The position numbers and the translations under genes are program-made. Of a stretch of DNA of 5,834 nt, positions 1 through 5,834 are shown one piece after another. Source of the DNA: G039029935 sp039029935 (GTDB lineage Bacteria > Chloroflexota > Anaerolineae > Caldilineales > Caldilineaceae); contig JBCCFC010000906.1 of assembly GCA_039029935.1 (NCBI GenBank), positions 1 to 5,834 on the forward strand. The letters run 5' to 3'. The notes beneath the pieces were generated by a model that was given only the letters and a program-made list of their open reading frames with translations, made no database searches and had not been told where the DNA came from. Within the stretch, counting starts at the first letter, position 1. Every line of letters begins with the position of its first letter.

Positions 1-34
1 ATGAGGTGGGGGATGATGAGGTGGGGGATGATGA
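1..34 (+). repeat. 15-bp in-frame tandem repeat inside the GAF coding region
   Basis: The unit atgaggtgggggatg occurs twice perfectly (1-15 and 16-30), followed by a partial third copy (atga, 31-34). It begins at the first base of the window, so more copies may lie upstream. In the kinase frame it encodes an acidic five-residue repeat (GDDEV, GDDEP). It is placed where a loop between early GAF beta strands would be, so it is probably a flexible, length-variable insertion that keeps the reading frame. Confidence 0.85.
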
Positions 35-1250
35 ACCAGCAGAAGTGGCCCCCGAAACCATTGAGTTAACGGTCGGAATGGGTTACTTTGCGAACCATAT
101 CGGGATGCCCATGAAACATGGAGAAGGCATTGGCGGGTATGTCTGGGACACGGGCGAGACCGTGATTCTGGATGACTATAACAGATGGGAAAACCGCACC
201 ACGCGTTATGCCAACCACGCAGCCTTTCAAGCCGCCATCGGTGTCCCCATCTATTCTGGCGCAACGGTCACGGGCGTGATTGGATTGGTTTATGATGAAA
301 AAGGCCGCACCTTTACCAAAAACGAAATTGATCTGATGACGCGCTTCTCACATTTGGCGTCGATTGCGCTGGACAATGCACGGCTCTATGCCGCCTCGCA
401 ACAGGAGATTGCCGAGCGTCTGCGCTTTGAAGAGGCACTGGTCCATGAACGCAGCCTATTGGCGGAGCGTGTTGAAGAGCGTACCGCTGACCTGCAAGCG
501 GCCAATATCAAGCTGGCACGCTCGGCGCGACTCAAAGATGAATTTCTTGCCAGCATGAGCCATGAACTGCGGACACCGCTCAATGCCATTTTGGGTTTGT
601 CCGAGTCACTGGGTGAGCAGATTTATGGAAATCTCAATGATCAACAAATGCACTCGCTTAAAATTATTGAACGGAGCGGGCAGCATCTGTTGACGCTGAT
701 CAATGATGTGCTGGATGTTGCCAAAATTGAAGCGGGTGAACTTCACTTTGAGCTTGCCATGACCGATATCGAGGCCACTGTCCAGTCTAGTATTGTGATG
801 GTGACGCAGGAGGCGGAGCGTAAGCAGCTTGATCTCAGTGTCGATCTGGATGAATCACTCAACAAGATTGAGGCGGACCCACGCCGACTTAAACAAATAC
901 TGGTGAATTTGCTCAGTAACGCGGTCAAGTTTACGCCCGACAATGGGTCGATTGGCCTAGAAGCACACCGCGTGGAGGACGAAGACGACCCGACCATACA
1001 GCTTGTCGAATTTAGCGTTTGGGACACAGGCATTGGTATTGCCAAACCGGACATGCCCAAACTCTTCCAACCCTTCCAGCAAATCGACAGCAGCCTCTCT
1101 CGCCAATACAACGGCACCGGGCTTGGGCTGGCTCTTGTCAAACGCCTCACCGAAATGCATCATGGCGAGGTCTCGCTTCTTAGCACAGTCGGTCAGGGTA
1201 GTCGGTTTATTGTGACGATTCCAGAGCGACAGCCGCGACGGAGGCGGTGA
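3..1250 (+). CDS. GAF-domain sensor histidine kinase, 5'-truncated by the window edge
   Basis: This is a two-component sensor kinase that should autophosphorylate a histidine and pass the phosphate to a response regulator. Numbering from the GTG at 6, the visible order is: C-terminal two thirds of a GAF sensor domain (about 22-127, including GEGIGGYVW and a DDYNRWENR stretch), a coiled-coil linker rich in Glu, Arg and Leu (about 128-176), HisKA with the H-box SHELRTPLN (phospho-accepting His186), then HATPase_c with N-box LVNLLSNAVKF (Asn305), G1 box DTGIGIA (Asp340) and G2 box GTGLGLAL (from 370). All catalytic boxes are intact. No membrane segment is visible, so the sensed part is probably cytoplasmic. 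The protein ends in a basic tail, ERQPRRRR. The GTG at 6 is unlikely to be the true start: the frame is open back to position 3, the GAF domain lacks its first strands, and the GTG lies inside a 15-bp repeat that runs to the window edge. No response regulator is visible next to it. Confidence 0.95.
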   Translation, partial: EVGDDEVGDDEPAEVAPETIELTVGMGYFANHIGMPMKHGEGIGGYVWDTGETVILDDYNRWENRTTRYANHAAFQAAIGVPIYSGATVTGVIGLVYDEKGRTFTKNEIDLMTRFSHLASIALDNARLYAASQQEIAERLRFEEALVHERSLLAERVEERTADLQAANIKLARSARLKDEFLASMSHELRTPLNAILGLSESLGEQIYGNLNDQQMHSLKIIERSGQHLLTLINDVLDVAKIEAGELHFELAMTDIEATVQSSIVMVTQEAERKQLDLSVDLDESLNKIEADPRRLKQILVNLLSNAVKFTPDNGSIGLEAHRVEDEDDPTIQLVEFSVWDTGIGIAKPDMPKLFQPFQQIDSSLSRQYNGTGLGLALVKRLTEMHHGEVSLLSTVGQGSRFIVTIPERQPRRRR

Positions 1251-1252
1251 TG

Positions 1253-1280
1253 GTGTGTGGGTGTGTGGGTGTGTGGGTGT
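1253..1280 (+). repeat. GT-rich 8-bp tandem repeat after the kinase stop codon
   Basis: Three perfect copies of gtgtgtgg (1253-1260, 1261-1268, 1269-1276) and a partial fourth (gtgt) begin three bases after the kinase TGA. The junctions form three GGG runs separated by tgtgt, with GG pairs on both sides (1252-1253 and 1284-1285). It is a simple-sequence tract in the 3' untranslated region, just before the terminator. A function is not shown. A two-layer G-quadruplex in the transcript is possible. Confidence 0.85.
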
Positions 1281-1313
1281 GATGGATAATTAGATACTCT
1301 TCCGTTTTGAATG

Positions 1314-1358
1314 AAAAACAGGCATTCCGGCTATTACAGCCGGAATGCCTGTTTTTTT
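1314..1358 (+). terminator. Rho-independent terminator of the histidine kinase gene
   Basis: The arms acaggcattccggct (1318-1332) and agccggaatgcctgt (1338-1352) are perfect complements over 15 bp around a 5-base loop, attac. A run of seven T (1352-1358) follows. The A run before the left arm (1314-1317) pairs with the T run and extends the stem, so the element could also stop transcription coming from the right. It lies 64 bases after the kinase stop and marks the end of that transcription unit. Confidence 0.94.
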
Positions 1359-2026
1359 GTCTTCTGTGATGCATTACTTTTCATAAATATCTTCATGAAA
1401 AACAGCAAAATGTCATAAAAAATCATTTTATATTTCGGAGGGTTTTCAGAGAGTCTTCGGAGTTTTACGCACCCCAACCCTGTATAATGAAAGATGTAAT
1501 CCAAAAAACAATCTTTTTTTGTTAAAAATTTATTTTTAGCGATAGGAACTGGCATTTTGATGATATGTTTTGGCTGTACACAAATCTCTATGATGGCATA
1601 AGTCTATGGAGGCTTCTCTAAAAATGACAGCAGTTGCCTATATAGAAATATGAATACTCTATAGCTGTTTTATTATTGTAAAATAAAGAAACAAATTTTT
1701 TTTATATTTCGTTTGTAAAAACATAGGTGATCGCATCAGGCAAATGACGTACTACTTTTTTCTGATGGCGCATCCACCAATCATTGACAAGTGCTAAGAT
1801 ATTTTGTAAGAATGTTGCCTTTCATCACAACCATCCACACAAAACATTCTATTCTGCAAAAAAAGGCTCGTCGTTTACTGGCTGAACAGTCCTGTTGAGA
1901 CCTCTACGTAAAAATCAAAATGAAAAAAATGAATACGACAATGGATTTCTAGTCTTGGCGCGTAAAAAATCTGTTCCACTCCCAAATCCGTTGTCATAAT
2001 TTCATTAGACGATAAGACCCAAAAAC
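1359..2026. other. AT-rich intergenic stretch with no convincing gene
   Basis: The base composition is clearly richer in A and T than the flanking genes, with many A and T runs. No frame gives a protein with recognisable features and a ribosome binding site. The longer minus-strand frames here (73 and 94 codons) read antisense through the two promoter-like elements and have no plausible start signals. Only very short plus-strand frames follow the first promoter-like element, for example from ATG codons at 1560 and 1605 (13 and 15 codons). The stretch holds one of the two promoter-like elements (1434-1488). It may be a leader, an unrecognised small RNA, or the remains of a lost gene. Confidence 0.6.
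1434..1488 (+). promoter_or_regulatory. Promoter-like element copy 1: three 11-bp spaced boxes plus TATAAT
   Basis: Boxes TTCGGAG (1434-1440), TTCAGAG (1445-1451) and TTCGGAG (1456-1462) start exactly 11 bases apart, so they lie on one face of the helix. A perfect -10 hexamer TATAAT lies at 1483-1488. The expected -35 position (about 1460-1465) falls on the third box and has no TTGACA. This arrangement is known for promoters activated by PhoB/OmpR-family response regulators, whose direct-repeat sites replace the -35 box. Transcription would begin near 1495 and run toward the surface-protein gene about 700 bases away. The regulator itself is inferred and not identified. Confidence 0.6.
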
Positions 2027-2080
2027 TTCGGAGGATTTTCCGAGGTTCTTCGGAGTCACAACTACCCAAACTGGTATATC
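2027..2080 (+). promoter_or_regulatory. Promoter-like element copy 2, probable promoter of the surface-protein gene
   Basis: Boxes TTCGGAG (2027-2033), TTCCGAG (2038-2044) and TTCGGAG (2049-2055) have the same exact 11-bp steps as copy 1. TATATC (2075-2080), preceded by TGG, gives an extended -10 (TGn plus hexamer). A second hexamer, TATAAC at 2082-2087, is an alternative. The third box again covers the expected -35 position. The spacer also resembles copy 1 (an ACCC..AAC..TG pattern). A start of transcription near 2087 would give a leader of about 110 bases before the ATG at 2196. Confidence 0.62.
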
Positions 2081-2183
2081 CTATAACAAATGTAAACATA
2101 CAACCATTGCAATCATCATCAACACCATTATCGCTATTTGCGTGGCTGTCTATACCCAAACTTTTTCACACATTCATTCGTTT

Positions 2184-2187
2184 GAGG
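2184..2187 (+). promoter_or_regulatory. Ribosome binding site for the start at 2196
   Basis: GAGG (part of GAGGA) lies 8 bases before the ATG at 2196, a normal Shine-Dalgarno distance. It supports that start as the most upstream usable one in the frame. Confidence 0.7.
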
Positions 2188-2195
2188 AATATTCA

Positions 2196-2372
2196 ATGAA
2201 CATCGGGAACACAAGTAGCAGTTCTGGCCGAAGTCGGTTAGAAGGATCGTTTATGCATCGCATCATGGTACAGCAGCTCGTACGATGCCAACATCTCTAC
2301 AGGGGCGTAACGCTGTTCGTCCTGCTTGTCATGGGGCTTGCGGTCAATACTGCAGAGGTTGCGGCCCAAGCA
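2196..2372 (+). other. Sec-type signal peptide of the surface protein
   Basis: Residues 1-59 have a long polar n-region with several Arg, a hydrophobic core (TLFVLLVMGLAV, 39-50) and a cleavage-like end AEVAAQA before the mature start AITSQ. The n-region is unusually long if ATG 2196 is used, and shortens to an ordinary length with ATG 2253. It predicts export across the cytoplasmic membrane. There is no lipobox Cys at the cleavage site. Confidence 0.75.
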
Positions 2373-5300
2373 GCCATCACCAGTCAGGGGCCTATCACCA
2401 ATGCTATTGGCGTCAATATAAATGCCAGCATCACGGCCACCTTTGACAGCAATATCAGTTCCAGCACGGTCAACACACGCACCTTTGCCGTGCATAGCCC
2501 ATTCCGTGGCTACTTTACAGAGACGGCGACGGTGAATGGGGGTACGATTAGGGTCGCCCCTGACCGCCGCTACTGGGTTGGCGAACCTGTGCAGGTGGTT
2601 GCCACCAGCCGCATCAGCGACACAGGCAACCAAGCGGTCAACGACCAGCAGTGGGGGTTTATCGCAGGCGGTGACAACCCGCTAGGCGACCGTACCTTCG
2701 AGATAGATACCAGCGTCACCATCACAGGTGTATATCGTGGTGATGTGGCATGGGGAGATGCAGACAATGATGGAGACCTCGACTTTCTCCTCACTGGTCG
2801 TGACACTAACTCCAACCTAGTTTCAGCACTGTATGTGAATGATGGCAGTGGCGGCTTCTCTATTGACGACTCCGTCACCATCACGGGGGTGACTTATAGC
2901 TCAGTGGCATGGGGAGATGCGGACAACGATGGCGACCTCGACTTCCTTCTCTCTGGCTGTGCCTCTACTGCGTTATGCCTCAATCCTGTGTCAGCGTTGT
3001 ATGTAAACGATGGTCTTGGTGGCTTCTCTGTCGATAATACTGTTGCCATCACAGGCGTATATGGTGGTGACGTGGCATGGGGAGATGCGGACAACGATGG
3101 GGACCTCGACTTCCTCCTCACTGGCTGCGCCCGTGGGTTTTGTAGCAGCTTCGTGACGGCACTCTATAAGAACGATGGTAGCGGCGGCTTCTCTGTCGAT
3201 AATGCTGTCTCCATCACGGGGATGTGGGTTAGCTCAGTCGCGTGGGGGGATGCGGATAACGATGGAGACCTCGACTTCCTCCTCAACGGAATGAACAGTA
3301 GTCGAAACGTGGTGGCGGAATTGTATGTGAACGATGGCAGCGGCGGCTTTTCTGTCGATAACTCTGTCTCCATTACAGGGTTGTCGTCTAGCGGTGTGGC
3401 ATGGGGAGATGCAGACAACGATGGGGACCTCGACTTTCTCCTTGCTGGCCATCTGTATGAGAATAATGGGAACGGTGGATTCTCTCTAGTTAGCTCTAGG
3501 CTAGAACAAAGTCCGGTAGCATGGGGAGATGCAGACAACGATGGGGACCTTGACTTTCTCTTCAATAGTAAGTTGTATGAGAATAATGGTAGTGGTAGCT
3601 TCTCTATTGATAACTCTGTTACCATCATAAAACAAGCCTTTGGAGCAATGGCATGGGGGGACGCAGACAACGATGGCGATCTCGACTTTCTCCACGTTCA
3701 AAAAGACAATAGCGGAAACCTAGTGACATCACTGCATATCAACGGCCCCGGAGCAGGGCAGGGACCAAACATAACCACTGGCAACTCTACAGTCAGTGAA
3801 GATTCAGGCATCGTGCGTTTTACGCTCACCCTGTTAGAAGCATACACAGACAGCGTCAGTGTGGATTATGTCACGGTACTGAGCAACCTTGCTAGTGCCA
3901 CCGAGAACAGTGACTTTACACCAGTGGCGGGTACAGCTACCATTCCGACAGGCAGCATCAGCACACACATTGATGTACCGATTGTGAACGACAATCGGGT
4001 TGAAGATAACGAAACATTTATCCTCAAACTGAGCAATGCAGCCAATGGTGTACTTGTCAGCACAACGGCAATCGCCACGATTGTTGATGATGACAAGGGT
4101 CCAGATATTACCGCTGACAACCCTACGACCAGTGAAGATTCAGGCATTATGCGTTTTACGCTGACCCTGTCGCAAACGTACACAGGCATCGTCAGTGTGG
4201 ATTATGTCACGGCACTGAGCAACCCTGCTAGTGCCGCCGAGAACAGTGACTTTACACCAATGGCAGGCACAGCTACGATTCTTACAGGCAGCATCAGCAC
4301 ACATATTGATGTACCGATTGTGAACGACAACTGGTATGAAAACAACGAAACATTTGTCCTCAAACTGAGCAATGCGGTCAATGGTGTACTTGTCAGCACA
4401 ACGGCAATCGCCACGATTGTTGATGATGACAAGGGTCCAGGCATCACCGCTAACAACCCTACAATCAGCGAAGATGCAGGCGTTGTGCGCTTTACGCTCA
4501 CGCTGTCGCAAACATACACAAGCACTGTCAGCGTCGATTATGTCACGGCCTTAAGTAGCCCGGCCAGTGCCGCCGAGAACAGCGACTTTACGCCCATGGC
4601 AGGTACAGCTACGATTCTGACAGGCAGCATCAGCACACACATTGATATACCGATTGTCGATGACAACTGGAGTGAAGGCAACGAAACCTTTGCTCTCAAC
4701 CTGAGCAACGCGGTCAATGGTGTACTCGTCAACACAACAGCCACCGCTACCATTGTCGATGATGACAGCAGTACGCTCTCGGTTGGTGATACGTCTGCCA
4801 ACGAAACAAGTGGGCACCTAAACTTCCAAGTGACACTCTCTGGCCCGTCTGTCAACACTGTTCAGGTAAGCTATTACACCGAGGGAGTTAACACAACAAG
4901 TCCAGATGATTTTACAGACACAAGGGGCACGTTTACGTTTGCACCGGGAGAAACCAGCAAAACCGCCTCTGTCCCGATTGTCAACCACGCCATTGGGCAG
5001 GGCAACCGCAAATTGAAACTGGTGTTGAGCAATGCCAGCAATGCCGCGATTGCGGACAGTGTAGGTATCGGCACCATTGTGGATGACAACTATCCAACGG
5101 CAACACCCACGAGTACATCCACACCAACAGGCACATCTACACCGACGGGTACAGCCACCAGTACATCAACGGCGACCAGCACGGCGACAAATACACCCGT
5201 GCCAACGGCTACCAATACACCGACAAATACACCTGTGCCTACAGCCACCAGTACATGGACAAGTACGCCGACGGCAACGAGTACGCCTGTGCCACCAACA

Positions 5301-5834
5301 GCAACGAGTACATCGACCAGTACAGCCACCAGTACAGCCACTGCAACCCATACTGCAACGGCTATGCCAACTAATACTGCAACGGTTACCCCTGAGCCAA
5401 GTATACAACCGTCACTAGATTTGATTTGGGCAGCAATCAAAGACGAAGTGTTGTTGCAGGGGTTCCAGAAGAAAACATGGATTACATTGCCTCAGGTAGA
5501 GGTTGTTGCGGGGATACCACCTGTTGACATTGTTGTCTGGAAATCGAAGAAATTGGTCAAAGTCGATAGCCCATATCTATGGTTTGAGGTTCCATTGGTG
5601 GTTCGTGCCGCCAGCATGACACAGGATGACCTCATTCCTTGTACGGAGACAAGTACCCAATGTTTCTTGGATTTGCGTGCGTTGACCGAGGCTGAGTTGA
5701 ACCGCATTGCTGGCGAAGGGCTTGAGATCACCTTTGGTCTACTGAAGGATGTCCAAGAGGGTGAGGAGGTTTCGATTGAGGTCTATGTGGCTGATGAGAA
5801 TCTACAGCCGATTGAGACCGAACACTACATCTCA
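2196..5834 (+). CDS. Large secreted FG-GAP/VCBS propeller and Calx-beta repeat protein, 3'-truncated
   Basis: The frame is open for 1213 codons to the window end with no stop. Order: signal peptide (hydrophobic core 37-50, likely cut after AQA at 59); Ig-like domain resembling SbsA/Big_5 (about 60-158); seven FG-GAP/VCBS repeats (167-517), each with the calcium loop DADNDGDLD; three near-identical Calx-beta repeats of 112 residues (525-860) and a diverged fourth (about 861-965); an alternating-Thr linker (967-1068); and an unrecognised C-terminal domain (1069 onward). Such proteins are exported and usually bind calcium, and many act in adhesion or the extracellular matrix. That role is inferred here; no catalytic residues are seen. 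All six cysteines of the mature part sit in close pairs (255/261, 311/316, 1149/1156), as expected for disulfides outside the cytoplasm. Leu codon use changes in the C-terminal domain (TTG 10 of 17; none in the three Calx-beta repeats). A cell-wall or membrane anchor, if any, would lie beyond the window. Confidence 0.95.
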   Translation, partial: MNIGNTSSSSGRSRLEGSFMHRIMVQQLVRCQHLYRGVTLFVLLVMGLAVNTAEVAAQAAITSQGPITNAIGVNINASITATFDSNISSSTVNTRTFAVHSPFRGYFTETATVNGGTIRVAPDRRYWVGEPVQVVATSRISDTGNQAVNDQQWGFIAGGDNPLGDRTFEIDTSVTITGVYRGDVAWGDADNDGDLDFLLTGRDTNSNLVSALYVNDGSGGFSIDDSVTITGVTYSSVAWGDADNDGDLDFLLSGCASTALCLNPVSALYVNDGLGGFSVDNTVAITGVYGGDVAWGDADNDGDLDFLLTGCARGFCSSFVTALYKNDGSGGFSVDNAVSITGMWVSSVAWGDADNDGDLDFLLNGMNSSRNVVAELYVNDGSGGFSVDNSVSITGLSSSGVAWGDADNDGDLDFLLAGHLYENNGNGGFSLVSSRLEQSPVAWGDADNDGDLDFLFNSKLYENNGSGSFSIDNSVTIIKQAFGAMAWGDADNDGDLDFLHVQKDNSGNLVTSLHINGPGAGQGPNITTGNSTVSEDSGIVRFTLTLLEAYTDSVSVDYVTVLSNLASATENSDFTPVAGTATIPTGSISTHIDVPIVNDNRVEDNETFILKLSNAANGVLVSTTAIATIVDDDKGPDITADNPTTSEDSGIMRFTLTLSQTYTGIVSVDYVTALSNPASAAENSDFTPMAGTATILTGSISTHIDVPIVNDNWYENNETFVLKLSNAVNGVLVSTTAIATIVDDDKGPGITANNPTISEDAGVVRFTLTLSQTYTSTVSVDYVTALSSPASAAENSDFTPMAGTATILTGSISTHIDIPIVDDNWSEGNETFALNLSNAVNGVLVNTTATATIVDDDSSTLSVGDTSANETSGHLNFQVTLSGPSVNTVQVSYYTEGVNTTSPDDFTDTRGTFTFAPGETSKTASVPIVNHAIGQGNRKLKLVLSNASNAAIADSVGIGTIVDDNYPTATPTSTSTPTGTSTPTGTATSTSTATSTATNTPVPTATNTPTNTPVPTATSTWTSTPTATSTPVPPTATSTSTSTATSTATATHTATAMPTNTATVTPEPSIQPSLDLIWAAIKDEVLLQGFQKKTWITLPQVEVVAGIPPVDIVVWKSKKLVKVDSPYLWFEVPLVVRAASMTQDDLIPCTETSTQCFLDLRALTEAELNRIAGEGLEITFGLLKDVQEGEEVSIEVYVADENLQPIETEHYIS
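2242..2255 (+). promoter_or_regulatory. Alternative ribosome binding site and internal start (ATG 2253)
   Basis: AAGGA (2242-2246) stands 6 bases before an in-frame ATG at 2253, which is codon 20 of the long form. Starting there removes a Ser-rich, polar 19-residue extension and gives a more usual signal-peptide n-region. Both starts have acceptable signals, and the sequence alone does not settle which is used. Confidence 0.35.
2694..3746 (+). repeat. Seven-bladed FG-GAP/VCBS beta-propeller repeat array
   Basis: The motif VAWGDADNDGDLDFL recurs at residues 184, 237, 293, 348, 401, 441 and 485 (codons at 2745, 2904, 3072, 3237, 3396, 3516, 3648; Met replaces Val in the last). Each has all acidic residues of the DxDxDGxxD calcium loop. 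Spacing is 53-56 residues for blades 1-4 but only 40 and 44 for blades 5 and 6, which lack the longer loop before LYVNDG. A TFEIDTSVTITG strand precedes the first motif and the last blade stops at LHING, which is what ring closure of exactly seven blades needs. The DNA is also conserved: 3400-3430 equals 3520-3550 base for base, so the array expanded recently or is kept uniform by recombination. Confidence 0.9.
3768..4775 (+). repeat. Three tandem 336-bp Calx-beta repeats
   Basis: Units 3768-4103, 4104-4439 and 4440-4775 are each exactly 336 bp (112 codons) with no insertion or deletion between them. They share SEDSG/SEDAG, RFTLTL, SVDYVT, NSDFTP, GTATI, SISTHID, NETF, LSNA and TIVDDD. The last 61 bases of units 1 and 2 are identical (4043-4103 and 4379-4439). 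A fourth unit (about 4776-5090: SVGDTSANET, DDFTD, LSNASNA, TIVDDN) has the same fold signature but is clearly diverged. Calx-beta domains bind calcium through acidic residues at the strand ends. This is protein-coding duplication and not a mobile element. Confidence 0.92.
5094..5399 (+). repeat. Low-complexity tract encoding an alternating Thr linker
   Basis: About 102 residues (967-1068) in which nearly every second residue is Thr, and the others are mostly Ala, Ser, Pro or Asn (PTATPTSTSTPTG, TNTPVPTATN and so on). At the DNA level it is a degenerate run of short ac-rich units with variable codons. Thr/Pro-rich linkers like this join extracellular domains and are often O-glycosylated; they are common in Chloroflexota secreted proteins. 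It is probably an extended, protease-resistant stalk between the Calx-beta rod and the C-terminal domain. Confidence 0.88.

Noticed and set aside
1523..1538. AT palindrome taaaaat-tt-atttttA as a possible terminator or protein site
   Set aside because: It is made only of A and T in an AT-rich region, would be a weak stem, and lacks a G+C core.
1334..1555. Minus-strand frame of 73 codons after the terminator
   Set aside because: It runs through the promoter-like boxes and into the terminator stem, has no ribosome binding site that I can see, and resembles no known protein.
1732..1770. Inverted repeat cgcatcag / ctgatggcg
   Set aside because: The arms are short, imperfect (one bulged base), and separated by a loop of over 20 bases in AT-rich DNA. 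Chance is a sufficient explanation.
1875..2159. Minus-strand frame of 94 codons before the surface-protein gene
   Set aside because: It reads antisense through the second triple-box element and shows no domain or start signal. The shared words with the 73-codon frame come only from the promoter boxes.
2238..3701. Several minus-strand frames of 66-168 codons with a recurring SLSASPHAT motif
   Set aside because: The motif is the antisense reading of the conserved WGDADNDGD codons in the propeller blades. The sense frame has a signal peptide, ribosome binding site and calcium loops.
3866..4525. Two overlapping-looking minus-strand frames of 107 codons each (3866-4189 and 4202-4525)
   Set aside because: They are 336 bases apart, the Calx-beta repeat period, and are simply the antisense of two repeat units. 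The sense frame has domain signatures; these have none.
3768..4775. Equal-length tandem repeats considered as a CRISPR array or mobile element
   Set aside because: The units are 336 bp, contiguous, fully coding in one frame and match Calx-beta domains. There are no spacers, transposase or terminal inverted repeats.
5077..5440. Arg/His/Gln-rich plus-strand frame (113 codons) and Val/Ala-rich minus-strand frame (116 codons)
   Set aside because: Both are shifted or antisense readings of the low-complexity Thr linker, which has few stop codons in any frame.

Overview
The window holds two partial protein genes on the + strand, separated by an AT-rich, gene-free interval of about 950 bases. The best guess for the source is a Chloroflexota bacterium (Anaerolineae/Caldilinea-like or a filamentous relative). 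This is inferred from protein style: a soluble GAF histidine kinase beside a very large secreted protein that has VCBS/FG-GAP repeats, Calx-beta repeats and a long Thr-Pro 'TxTxT' linker. No marker gene is present to confirm it.

Layout. (1) Positions 1-1250 are the 3' part of a GAF-HisKA-HATPase_c sensor histidine kinase. The window cuts into its GAF domain, at a 15-bp in-frame tandem repeat. (2) Positions 1253-1280 are a GT-rich 8-bp tandem repeat just after the stop codon, followed by a perfect 15-bp-stem terminator at 1314-1358. (3) Positions 1359-2195 are AT-rich and contain no convincing gene. They do contain two copies of an unusual promoter-like element (1434-1488 and 2027-2080). Each copy is three direct repeats of a TTCGGAG-type box at exactly 11-bp steps, followed about 20 bp downstream by a -10-like hexamer. 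(4) From 2196 to the window end, and still open there, runs a modular exported protein: signal peptide, Ig-like (SbsA/Big_5-like) domain, a seven-bladed FG-GAP/VCBS beta-propeller with seven intact DxDxDG calcium loops, three near-identical 112-residue Calx-beta repeats plus a diverged fourth, a roughly 100-residue alternating-Thr linker, and an unrecognised C-terminal domain.

Working together. The kinase is the end of its own transcription unit, because a strong terminator closes it. The surface protein has its own promoter and ribosome binding site. The 11-bp spaced boxes cover the -35 position, as in PhoB/OmpR-type response-regulator promoters, so a two-component system could control the surface protein. 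Nothing here shows that the neighbouring kinase does so, and no response regulator lies in the window. The surface protein is probably a calcium-dependent adhesin or matrix protein; this is inferred from its domains only.
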